Assembly (NCBI GenBank): GCA_032718475.1
Contig: JAUCBJ010008891.1
Span: 1 to 46,702, forward strand
Length of the DNA: 46,702 nucleotides
Source: Nemertoderma westbladi
Lineage: Eukaryota; Xenacoelomorpha; Nemertodermatida; Nemertodermatidae
Reading direction: 5' to 3'
Part shown: one piece after another, positions 23,369 to 32,919 of the stretch
Layout: every line of letters begins with the position of its first letter
Position numbering within the stretch: position 1 is the first letter of the stretch
Notes under the pieces: model-generated
What the model saw: the letters and a program-made list of their open reading frames with translations, nothing else
Told to the model about the DNA's origin: nothing
The model's database searches: none
Position numbers and translations under genes: made by a program

Positions 23369-24868
23369 CTATAAAATATACAAAATCACAGTTTCTAATA
23401 TACGTAAATACTCTAAACAGTTAGTCTTTCTTGCGTGGACGGCGTTTACGCAGTTTTTAAAGCTAGCCAGAGTCCTTTTCTCTTTGGGGCGAGCCACTTT
23501 ACAAGGAGGGCCACAACTCCCGGGTGAAGGGTGCAATATGATTGCATCAGAGGGTGTAGGATTATGGTCGGTGTATCCGCCAGTCGAAGTACCGGGTTGA
23601 TTGACATCAACGTCAGGGGAGAGGGGTCTAACGGCTTTGAGAGCTCGTTTCAAGACAGCCGCTCTTACGGGTCCTTTACGAGTGGTCTGAACGAGGGCCG
23701 TGGGTGGACCATAGGCAGTTAGAAACCTCCGGGGTTTAATGGTCCTTTCCAACTCGCGTTCGCGGGCTCGGTATTCGTAAGGCCGTCGATATACTTCCTG
23801 TAACTCAGGGTGTGAGTTAACAAACAATTCTCCATAGTCCGGATCCTGACGGATATGATTGATTAAGTTATAGGAATGAAGGTCGCTAGGATTAACACTC
23901 CTGAGAAATTTGCGTACGAATTTGGTTGAAATACATTCTCCGACGCGCTTCAGTAGCTCGTAACTTGATATGCGTGATTTCTGTTCAACCGAAGCGAATA
24001 GATAAGGATGTAACGCATAAACTCCTTCGTAAGCGCGTCCGGGATAATAGCGATAGCGCGAATCACAATGTAAATCAGCGTTCGCTTCCCAAGCTCTGAT
24101 GTAACGTAGTGTGATCATTTCATCTACGCTTTCCAAATCGTGATTAAAAGGGCAATCGAAACTGGCATGTCCCTTTAGTTGACAATGGTGACATTGAGTC
24201 ATAAATTGAGGGCAAACCGCAAAAATGTGCAAATTATTAAATCTGCAATACGCGCAACAAATTTCCATCGCCGGTCGTTCGTGGAAATAGGAACAGCGGA
24301 CGTTTGTGTCCATGGGCGTAACATGGTCTCTCGATGCGCATAACCGACAACGTTGCCGAGAAACATAGTTGGCATGGCGATAATCGTACGCAGTGAGATA
24401 TTGTGGACCTTGATACTATTCTAGGATGTAATCATTGTCGCTGTTCCGGGCGCGATAGGCTGAATCTCCTCAGATTCTAGGCATATTGGTTCGTCTTCCC
24501 AGTCTGTTACGAATAGAATTTTCGTGATCTATTCTCGGTTTATCGTTACGACGCCGCTGGGTATGATATTTAAATAGAACCATTTCCCTTTCGGTGTCTA
24601 CATCGTCCGTATCATGTAAATCGATAGGATGGCCGGTAGTTAGGAAGTCCATATACGTACCATTACGATGCGTATAGTGAGCGGTGAATTTTCGATAGTC
24701 CAATTCACGCGTAAGTTGCTCTTGGGACATCGGCGGTTCGATATAACGACCATCGTCCTCCGTAATGGTTGGATCGGTTTCACCGCGTATCAAGCTATCC
24801 ACAAATGCTTGTAAAGGTAGAGCATATCGCTCCCTGATACCAAGATCATCTTCTATCAACTCCGTCAT
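23369..24868 (-). pseudogene. BEL accessory zinc-knuckle ORF with two in-frame stops
   Basis: One frame of 500 codons runs from ATG 24868 to a stop at 23369, broken by TGA at 24470-24472 and TAG at 24416-24418. All three sense segments (132, 17 and 348 codons) share the frame, so it was once one protein. Residues 1-132 contain LQAFVDSLIRG and EPPMSQEQL. The last segment has a cysteine-rich cluster: RCRLCASRDH, ICCAYC and a canonical CX2CX4HX4C knuckle (CHHCQLKGHASFDC). Next come tyrosine/arginine-rich sequence and a basic tail. The knuckle suggests nucleic-acid binding. No signal peptide or membrane segment is visible, so it does not look like the envelope genes some BEL elements carry in this place. 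The left BEL copy keeps fragments, so the ORF is an old family trait. Stop readthrough is possible but less likely than decay. Confidence 0.72.
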
Positions 24869-26499
24869 ATCTGCTATCTGAGTTTATTAATATTGTAATG
24901 AGTTTATGTTTAGGCGAGCGGGCGTCGCTGCCTACCTCTCTTCGCCCCCGGACAGTGGGATTCTCAGCGCCGATGTACCGTCGTCGCGGTGTTTACGCCA
25001 ACATGTAGCAACAGCACGACAACGATAACCGGCACAAGTCACTCCACTGTCCGTCCCAAAGGCTTGAATCCACTTTAGGTTCTTTCTATAGGAGAGTTGG
25101 GCTACTTTCACAATTGCGACTAGCTACTGTAGACACACCTTAGCAGTAACATTCACTTACAAACGCACAAATTCCACACAACTGTCACCAATTGTACACA
25201 TACAGGCCATTTGTCCGTTAGTCAGTGCCTTCCAGAATGTCACGTTATTACTGTGTATCCTTGGATACTAACAGTGTGCTATGTATTCTCTATGCTATGC
25301 AATGTGACAAGCTTTCTATTGTTCTCTTAACTTGCTTCTAATTCTAGCGTGGGTGTTGCTATGGTGACATTATGGAATGCTAGCGGTAGAATTAGGGTAA
25401 TTCTCATGCATACAGATCTGGGATGCTATTTAATAATAATTCTTTAATTGTCAATATCCTCTTTATGCATGATTTTATTAATTTTATCGGCTATTGACTA
25501 TATGTCGGAGATTCTCGCACGCCAATACACTCAATAGGATGAATCTCCGCTCCCATGATCTATTAATTAATGGAATTTTGGGAATGTTATAAATTGCATA
25601 AAACGACAATTTATGAAATTCATTTAAAATATGAATTTAAATTTATTCCCATGAATTTTATTATTTGATGTTAAAATTGACACAATTTGATTCCAGAGCA
25701 GGTCTGGGGACATAGGATCCTTAATTCTATGAAAATTGTCTTTTAAGAGTATCGGTAAGTGCTGCGATATCTTAATTGACTAGAAATTTAAGAGATCTGA
25801 ATTTTACAGATTTTAATAAATATTAAATTAATATTTAAGATGGGCACCGATTTATTCCAGAACTTGTCTGGGGACGTTAACCACTGATTCTAGAATTTGT
25901 CTTTCAAGTATATCGGTGGGTGCCGCGATATCTTAATCGACTAGAATTACAGATGGTCAAAAGTTTAACAGATTTATTTGCGTTTTACGCTACTGTTATA
26001 GGGACATCACGCTACTATATGTATTATTTAATATAAGGTAGAAGAGCAATATCGCACGAAGCAATGTCAGTGTGAAGAGGCAAGTCGTTTCCAAGGTCTA
26101 CCCAGAGCTTGGTTTAGCCGAGACACGAGGATCTGAACTTTGCATTCCTAATACTCTGCCTACCAATAATACTTGAATATAGTAGTGGCTTTATTGTACT
26201 TTAATAAGTACGGACGTTTCATCTTACTGTAGTCACGTATTTATAATATGATACGGACAGTAAAGAAAGAGAAAAATAATTATTTCTCGCCGTCGCACTA
26301 AATATATATTATAAGTAATTACGTACGTAATAAACACTAATATTATATTGCACTAATCTACTAAATAATCACTAAAATAACATTCTACTAAATAAAATTA
26401 AAGGAAACGATTATAATAAAATTACATAATAATACATACATAAATATAAAATAAAAACAAATATAAAATGATATGGTCACACGCCCACTCCATATGTTA
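24869..26499. other. BEL internal non-coding region at the missing pol locus
   Basis: This 1.6 kb separates gag-protease from the accessory ORF, where reverse transcriptase, RNase H and integrase would normally lie. It is AT-rich, most strongly at 26200-26480. I found no pol motif in it. The part up to about 25264 is shared with the left BEL copy. It also contains an imperfect ~100-bp direct duplication, annotated separately. Confidence 0.6.
25678..25948. repeat. Imperfect direct duplication, ~100-bp copies
   Basis: Copies start near 25683 (TTTGATTCCAGAGCAGGTCTG) and 25849 (TTTATTCCAGAACTTGTCTG). Each contains TCTGGGGACRT, then a TTGTCTTT(T/C)AAG tract, then TATCGGT, then GCGATATCTTAAT(T/C)GACTAGAA. 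The spacing is about 165 bp. The conserved blocks suggest an old tandem duplication. Confidence 0.7.
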
Positions 26500-29400
26500 T
26501 TACGTTATGGAGTCCCTAGATATTTGTCGGATTAGGGAAGTGGTCGTAGGAAGAGTATCTTGCCTTCCATAGTTTCCGGACAGTTTTCGGTCTCTTTCCA
26601 GTAAACATAAACGACCAGCTGGGCGATTGAGTTGTTGTGTTACTTTCTCCGCTCCCTTGGCCTGTCTACGCTCCGCCGTGGTAAGATGAGGAGGCCATTC
26701 TTCTTCTTCTTTACTTAAGAAGTCGGATCCACCTAACCAGCCTGGATTATCTATCAGTTCTTGAGGAGTTGCTCCTCTGGAAGCGATGTCGGCTGGATTA
26801 ATCGTCCCAAGGCAATGTCTCCATTGATCTACATTGGAGTTAATATCGTCATTATCTGAGGAGTATGGTGTTCCCTCAGTTGGATCGTCCACATCACTGC
26901 TCTCCACTTCCCATTCCTTTACTTGGTATACCTGTTGTTGAGGTAATCTCTCTTTGAGAGTTCTACGGGAAGGGCCAGTGAAGTACCAACCTACTCTAGT
27001 TCTTACCGCATAGGTTTGTAGTGGCTGCGGTTGAGCAGGCCGTTTCTCCAATGTTTCGAGCGCCTCATGCGCGTTTTGGCCGATGAGTATTTGCACTCCA
27101 GGATAATCTGTCTGGAATCGAGGTATCTTAAGATGTTGGATGCTCTCATCCTCGTCCCAATTATAAAGGTCTGCTTGGGTAGTAGCGAAGTTCTTTATAG
27201 CCACCATTTTTACCGACCTTATACCTTGTGCTCCTAATTTATCCTGGGGGGTGGACAACACACCTACATAGTAATCTGCCGTTAGGGTAGATTTCCAAAC
27301 CTGCATAATTCCTGACATATTCAATTTAGTCCGGAATTTGGGTTGTCCAGCAAAGATATCTTCGGCTAGTTCTTGATCGATGAATGTTCCTGTGCTGCCG
27401 GAGTCAAGGAGGGCGTTCACTATGTAACTTTTGTTAGGACCGTGAACTCTTACCTGCACTACAGGAAATTCTCTGATTCCTACGTTGGAAGTTGGAGCTT
27501 TCCAAGATGGTTGTTTGGCAAAAGTAATTGGGGGAAACTCATTGTTGGTGTCCTTTTCATAAGTAAGTGCTCGATACACTGCGGTATTGATTAGATAACA
27601 GGATTCGTTGGCGTCGGAGAATTCGTCAGTATAGAATCCTTCCATCTCAGACTCCTGATCAGTGTCATTTACATCACTGAATTGGACATGTAGTTCGGGC
27701 TCACTTACCTGACTCTGTTTGTCTCGTTCGAACTCACTGTGTAACAAGATGTGATGTTTCGCGCCACACTTTGCACACTTTACGTCGGAGTAACAGGTTC
27801 GCCGTTGGTGTCCTGATCTGAGGCAATTATAGCATAACCGCTTATTCCACAGGACTGTACGTCTGTCTACAAGGGATTTCTTTAGAAATTCAGCACACGC
27901 ACTCAAACGGTGGGGCCCGTCGCACAGCGCACATTTTGGTTTGATGTTACTCACCTTACCTTGGGTAACGTTATGCACTCTCGTTCTTTCTTCGGGCTTT
28001 CTTCCGTGAATTCTCTTAGGAGACGTAGGAGGAGTTGTTGTTACCTGTTCTCTCCTGTCACTGGTTCGAGACTTGTATTTACTTACGTCTTTATAGGTCT
28101 TGTTGTCATAGTAAGATTTTGCTGTGTCTTTCCAGCTGTCCTCTTCTTGAGAAGCTTGGCTTTCGCCGTCGTCAGTATAACACACTGGTATTATCCTTCT
28201 CCTAGAAACGGGTTTCTCACTTACCTTATTTTCCGATGTTTTCTCTCTGGACTGCTTTATGAGTTGTAATTTTACTTCACTATCTAAGAAGGACATGAGA
28301 TCAGCCATGGTAGGGCTTCGTCGTTGCTGCTCATTCATATACAACACTTTCTTGTCCCAGCGTGTACATACTCCACCCTTTGGTAAAGTAGAGACTACTG
28401 CTCCAATAACCATGGAACTCTGATATTCATGAGACTTACCTAACCAGTCCAATTGTCTACAGATTTCCTGAATCTCATCGGAAAACTCTATAATACCGCT
28501 ACTAAGGAAGTTTCGGGGGGCTACTAATTTTGCATACAAATACTTAGCTATGTTATCCTTGTTACCATACCTGATGTTTAATGTATCCCAAACTTGTCTT
28601 AATCCTTCTGGATGTCCAATAAACTTTAACGCCATTAACTTGGGAGGTCCTTCCAAGCACTTGATGAGGAACCTAAGTTTCTCTCCGTTAGATAGCACAG
28701 AGTTCTGTATGCTGTCTTTGTAATATTCGTTGAAAGGTAACCATTTCATTTCATCTCCATTGAATTTGACGATCTCTCCCACTTTAACCGCTTGGCGGGC
28801 TTCTGTTCTAGCCATCTGACGCGTAAAGCTTTCTTGGGCCATCGTGTTATTTAATATCGAATTATCGGTATATAAATTTCTCGGATCATTGTCAGGTCTA
28901 TAGGGGATATCATGAATAACAGGTCTATAATCACCCTTAATAGGGTTTGCTATAGGAGTTTCTACTTCACTAGCAGTATAGATGCGTGTAGGCTCCACAC
29001 CTTGCGCATGTAATACTTCAGACCTAACAGGTGGACACAATTTTACAGGGGGTATGGGTATACCTTTTTGGATGTTGACTAATTTGTCGCGTTCTAGCGC
29101 GATACTTTGCTGCACTTCTTGCAATTCGGCCCTACCTTCCCTTACTGTTCCCTTAAATTGGTGGACAGTCTCCTGCATCTGTCCGAGCAGGAGATTCATC
29201 CCCCGCCGTCCCTCCTCTACCCACTCAACCGCCGAAGCGGGAGTCGCCAACATTGTAGCGGGCTGACGCGGGACGACGGGAGACAAATCTTTGATTTCTC
29301 TCTCGGCGTCCAGGACAGGGAGGTTCTCATGGACTGTTCTACCGGGTACAGGCAGTGTAGTACTGTGTAGAGGGAATTTAGAGTTAAGCTCTGGAAGTAC

Positions 29401-30651
29401 AGGGGTCTCTAGCACAGGAGTGGCTTTGGGAACGACAGGCCTAATTATTTCAGGCTCATCAACTATTGTAGGGAGTCTTGTGACCTGAATAATTTGTTCT
29501 GTGGGTTCTGTACTACCTAAGTCTGTGCTAGCTAGTTGTCTTCTGACAGCTGGGGGCAAATCAGGCAGTTTATGACGGTGAGATGTTTTTCTACGCCTGC
29601 TTAGACGAGATCTATTTCCTCCGCTTTCAGGATCGGTGGTCTCGCCTTCCTCCGATGATGTGTATCCTTGGCGCTTGGGGGTAGATCGACTCATCATCCG
29701 CATTTGATTAGCAGTTAACTGTTTATTTATGTTGTCTTGCGTCTCTTGCAGATTTTCCAACTCCAGTTGGGTAATCTCCTCAGACGCTCTCCGTTCTGCT
29801 TCTGCCACTGCCTTTGCCATTGCCGCTGCCGCCTTTCTTTCTGCTTCTGCTACCGCTGCCTTTCTTTTTGCTTCTACTTCCGCTGCCTTTCTTTCTGCTT
29901 CTACTTCTGCTATTGCCGCTGCTATTGCTGCTGCCCCTCGTTCCTCTATCTGTTTTTTCTTTATTTGTTCTTCTTGGACTCTAGTGAGGCGGAGTTTTTC
30001 ATCAAATTCAGCTTGGATTGCAGCTAACATTTCCGCATCGATTGCGTCCAACACAAGCTTGGTTCCTTCACTATTAGGGCGAAGTCCAGACAGTCGTCTC
30101 CTCAACTCTTCGTCTCCTATGAATCGCTGATAGTCTGACAGATAGATGTCAATGGCGTCTCTAGTTCGCGGCTTCTCTGCTGCTGTTAATTCGCTTTCCA
30201 CTTCGCTTTCCACCTCGCTTTCCACCTCGCTTTCCACTTGAGAAGAAGTGGCGTCGGTTGATTCTTCATAGGTTGGCCGCTCATCATAAACCGTATCCGC
30301 CATCTTCGCTCCGCGTTCGGGCATCCGCTCAACAGTATCCGAACTACTGGAGCTATCGGGCCGCTGAGAACTAGGTTCTTGGCTAGGAGGTTGCTGCTGT
30401 TTTATAGCTTCTTCTTGATCCCGCTTGACTTGGGCCCGAGTGCCTATGGCAGACCGACGGCGCTTCACTAACTTCGCAAATTGCGAAATCGCTTCTACCA
30501 ACCTAGGTTCTGACACAACCACTGCAGGGGTTGCCCTTCTTACAGTATGAGGGGTTTCAGACCTCGGTCTGGGATTCTCTACACTTTGATCTGAGAAACA
30601 GGCTGTTGTTTCTAGGAGACTATCTGACAGAGTTTGCCTTGTGTCAGCCAT
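26500..30651 (-). CDS. BEL/Pao Gag-protease polyprotein, polymerase deleted
   Basis: The 1383-codon frame starts at ATG 30651 and is uninterrupted. Residues 1-200 are low-complexity, with a repeated (VESE) run near 140-155. Residues ~205-312 are Ala/Glu/Lys-rich and predicted coiled coil. Residues ~637-800 match the BEL gag domain (DUF1759 type), including RYGNKDNIAKYLY. Residues 907-973 hold BEL-type zinc fingers (CALC...H, CYNCLRSGHQRRTC, CAKCGAKHH). The protease (DUF1758 type) has its active site DSGS at 1083-1086 and the family motif RTRVGWYFTGP near 1217. The frame then jumps within ~60 residues to NPADIASRG (1285) and WLGG (1305), motifs that normally lie beyond reverse transcriptase and RNase H. 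The last ~65 residues match nothing I recognise. The protein should form particles and process them but cannot copy RNA or integrate. Confidence 0.93.
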   Translation of the reverse strand: MADTRQTLSDSLLETTACFSDQSVENPRPRSETPHTVRRATPAVVVSEPRLVEAISQFAKLVKRRRSAIGTRAQVKRDQEEAIKQQQPPSQEPSSQRPDSSSSSDTVERMPERGAKMADTVYDERPTYEESTDATSSQVESEVESEVESEVESELTAAEKPRTRDAIDIYLSDYQRFIGDEELRRRLSGLRPNSEGTKLVLDAIDAEMLAAIQAEFDEKLRLTRVQEEQIKKKQIEERGAAAIAAAIAEVEAERKAAEVEAKRKAAVAEAERKAAAAMAKAVAEAERRASEEITQLELENLQETQDNINKQLTANQMRMMSRSTPKRQGYTSSEEGETTDPESGGNRSRLSRRRKTSHRHKLPDLPPAVRRQLASTDLGSTEPTEQIIQVTRLPTIVDEPEIIRPVVPKATPVLETPVLPELNSKFPLHSTTLPVPGRTVHENLPVLDAEREIKDLSPVVPRQPATMLATPASAVEWVEEGRRGMNLLLGQMQETVHQFKGTVREGRAELQEVQQSIALERDKLVNIQKGIPIPPVKLCPPVRSEVLHAQGVEPTRIYTASEVETPIANPIKGDYRPVIHDIPYRPDNDPRNLYTDNSILNNTMAQESFTRQMARTEARQAVKVGEIVKFNGDEMKWLPFNEYYKDSIQNSVLSNGEKLRFLIKCLEGPPKLMALKFIGHPEGLRQVWDTLNIRYGNKDNIAKYLYAKLVAPRNFLSSGIIEFSDEIQEICRQLDWLGKSHEYQSSMVIGAVVSTLPKGGVCTRWDKKVLYMNEQQRRSPTMADLMSFLDSEVKLQLIKQSREKTSENKVSEKPVSRRRIIPVCYTDDGESQASQEEDSWKDTAKSYYDNKTYKDVSKYKSRTSDRREQVTTTPPTSPKRIHGRKPEERTRVHNVTQGKVSNIKPKCALCDGPHRLSACAEFLKKSLVDRRTVLWNKRLCYNCLRSGHQRRTCYSDVKCAKCGAKHHILLHSEFERDKQSQVSEPELHVQFSDVNDTDQESEMEGFYTDEFSDANESCYLINTAVYRALTYEKDTNNEFPPITFAKQPSWKAPTSNVGIREFPVVQVRVHGPNKSYIVNALLDSGSTGTFIDQELAEDIFAGQPKFRTKLNMSGIMQVWKSTLTADYYVGVLSTPQDKLGAQGIRSVKMVAIKNFATTQADLYNWDEDESIQHLKIPRFQTDYPGVQILIGQNAHEALETLEKRPAQPQPLQTYAVRTRVGWYFTGPSRRTLKERLPQQQVYQVKEWEVESSDVDDPTEGTPYSSDNDDINSNVDQWRHCLGTINPADIASRGATPQELIDNPGWLGGSDFLSKEEEEWPPHLTTAERRQAKGAEKVTQQLNRPAGRLCLLERDRKLSGNYGRQDTLPTTTSLIRQISRDSIT

Positions 30652-30785
30652 GTTTGATTGTACAGTTGAATGCCTACTGCTATATTACAGTTAAAGCAAG
30701 TCTAGTAATTCAGTATCGCTGTTAGCCTAATAATTAATTACCGATACTGCTACTCAGTGTAGCGTGATATATATATAATATATTA

Positions 30786-31040
30786 GAATACCGGTATGCT
30801 TATAATATATATATAAGTATTATTACAGACTAGATTTGTCACAGAGTACCGGTATATAAATTTAGCACAAATATATATAAATATATAATAGGCCTATCGT
30901 GAATACCGGTATACAGCTGACACTTATAGTATATATAAGTATAATTATTACAGACTAGAATTAATTGCAGAATAACGGTATGATTTCAGCCCAAATTTAT
31001 AGAAATAAATATAATAAGCCTATGGTAAATACCGGTATGT
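30786..31040. repeat. Two ~115-125 bp tandem copies in the BEL leader
   Basis: GAATACCGGTAT opens copies at about 30786 and 30900, and AATACCGGTATG recurs at 31028. Each copy has TATATAAGTAT, then TTACAGACTAGA, then a region ending in AATA(G/A)GCCTAT. The copies have diverged by indels. Confidence 0.7.
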
Positions 31041-31970
31041 CAATTATTTTAGAATAATTGAATTTCTGAATATTTTAGGGTTACTTGGTTACTTTAACTT
31101 ACTTTGTTACCGTTATTTAAGCAGTAGTCCAACTGATTTTGAGACCTAGTTGTTGTATGGCAGGCCTACTATTTATAAATCGTTTGAGTTGATTTATAAT
31201 ATATATATACCCGTTTAAAAGGGTTTTGTCAATATTTGAAATAAATGTTATTATTTCTGGGGGGTCACTACACAGAAGCTGTGCGCTCTCAGTGAAGTGC
31301 TATTTATGGGACACTAAAACAGATAATTCTAATTTACCTAAGTTACTTAATACTACAAATTACTTACGATACGGGTGAGATTAAATCTCTAATTAAACAC
31401 AACAAAATATTACGTACGAATTTTTAGGGTAATTTTACAGGAAGTCTACAAACCAGTCTAACAAAGGGTTAGAATTCTGGTTATTACAACGGACAGGGTA
31501 CTACGGTATTTGAAATAATAAGTAGTAGTAAATACACTGCGTTGTCCAGATAGGAAAATACCACCGCCTGACGACCTATAACCATATCGCTATAGGTACT
31601 ACGTTATGTATCACGGAGTGTTCCTACCTAGAAGTTAATTACCGCGGACTACCAGATCCAGCGTGCCTATTAACCACTTTACAACACAAATATACTGCCT
31701 ACACACTAATTACTTCGGAAAGCACTGTACACTAAACCCTAAATTAGGTACAAGTACTGGTACAACAAATAATCAGTAGTTAAATATACTTGAACAGTTA
31801 AAAGAACCACGGCATCTGCTGGAGTGACCGGTGCACAAAATCACCAGTCTTGTCCTACGCCAAGCAGCCCGTGTAGTACCGGGGTTAATTTAACTATAAC
31901 GGTATGTGTAACAAGCACAATTACTGTAGGAATAAACTTGGGGACATGAATGTTGCGAATAATCGCATAA

Positions 31971-32544
31971 ACTCTGAATAATAAATATTACGCTACCCGT
32001 ACAGAATACTCAAACAAAATACAAACCAAAACGCTGGCAGACTACCACCAAGCCTAAATAAACTACTGTATGTGCAGATTCCAAAATGGTTAGTTAGTAT
32101 GCGTTCTAACACGGTAGTACGACTTATTCTTTAAGAGGGGATTGACCTTACAGCTATGACTGCCCCAACTTACTAACTGGCACTTTATCAGACAAACTCT
32201 ACACAAGCAGCAATCTCTTCAGACCTAATAATAGCTAGACAACAATCCAGCCTACAAAATATCTGAGTAATAACTATTACGGTACCTGAACAGACCACAC
32301 AAACAAACACAGGCCAAAACGTTGGCAGAATACTGTCAAGCCTAAATAAACTACAGTATGTGCAGATTCCAAAATGGTTAGTTAGTATGCGTTCTAACAC
32401 GGTAGTACGACTTATTCTTTAAGAGGGGATTGACCTTACAGCTATGGCTGCCCCAACTTACTAACTGGCACTCTATCGGACAAACTCTACACACGCCATA
32501 ATCTCTCCAAACCCAACAACAATCCGACAACAGTCCGGCCTACA
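31971..32544. repeat. Two 287-bp tandem copies in the BEL leader
   Basis: Copies at about 31971-32257 and 32258-32544 share long identical stretches, for example TTCCAAAATGGTTAGTTAGT at 32077 and 32364 and the following AAGAGGGGATTGACC. A further partial start (TATCTGAGCAATCTGAGCAG) follows near 32548. Confidence 0.85.
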
Positions 32545-32726
32545 GTTATCTGAGCAATCTGAGCAGACTTACACGTCTTCAGCTCAATATTAACTTACTA
32601 GGAAATAAAACTGACAGAAATAAGTAAACTATTCAAAAGAATGAGGGGTGATCAATCCCTATTCCCCTGGCAGCCTACAATATACAATAGATCACAATCG
32701 AAATAATACTAATGTACTTATACTGG

Positions 32727-32850
32727 AAGTACCGGTTGGGACAGTTGGGCCTACGGACCTACAGAAGTACCGGTTCTGGCAGTTGGACCTACGGACCTAC
32801 AGCAGTACCGGTTCTGGCAGTTGGGCCTACTGACCTACAGAAGTACCGGT
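32727..32850. repeat. 38-bp tandem repeat, three copies plus a partial
   Basis: Units start at 32727, 32765, 32803 and 32841 with AGTACCGGTT, followed by CAGTTGGRCCTAC and GACCTACAG. Spacing is exactly 38 bp. The last unit is cut short and runs into an inverted repeat. Confidence 0.88.
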
Positions 32851-32919
32851 TCAGGTTTACCGGTTGACCGGTACTTTCAACTTTATTGCTTACTGCAATA
32901 AAGTCAATAACTGTTATTG
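32841..32919. other. Cluster of three inverted repeats abutting the 5' LTR
   Basis: Within 79 bp there are three perfect dyads: AAGTACCGGT (32841-32850) with ACCGGTACTT (32867-32876); CTTTATTGC (32881-32889) with GCAATAAAG (32895-32903) around a 5-base loop; and the palindrome CAATAACTGTTATTG (32905-32919), which overlaps the LTR edge. In transcript sense they directly follow the 5' LTR, where a primer-binding site is expected. Confidence 0.8.

Larger units (their letters stand above)
30652..32917 (-). other. BEL 5' leader (untranslated region)
   Basis: This 2.3 kb between the 5' LTR and the gag start is long for an LTR element and has no convincing ORF. It contains three separate tandem duplications and a cluster of inverted repeats next to the LTR. 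Packaging and priming signals would be expected here. Just inside the LTR I see no TGG-initiated primer-binding site complementary to a tRNA 3' end. Confidence 0.65.

Noticed and set aside
26090-26190. tRNA-like stretch on the minus strand with GTTCAGATCC
   Set aside because: The B-box-like match is imperfect and I could not fold a cloverleaf.
29729-30130. Plus-strand serine/alanine/phenylalanine-rich open frames
   Set aside because: They are antisense shadows of the coiled-coil part of the BEL gag ORF.
32188-32400. 70-codon minus-strand ORF rich in Cys and Ile
   Set aside because: It lies within one of the 287-bp leader repeats and its frame is not kept in the other copy.
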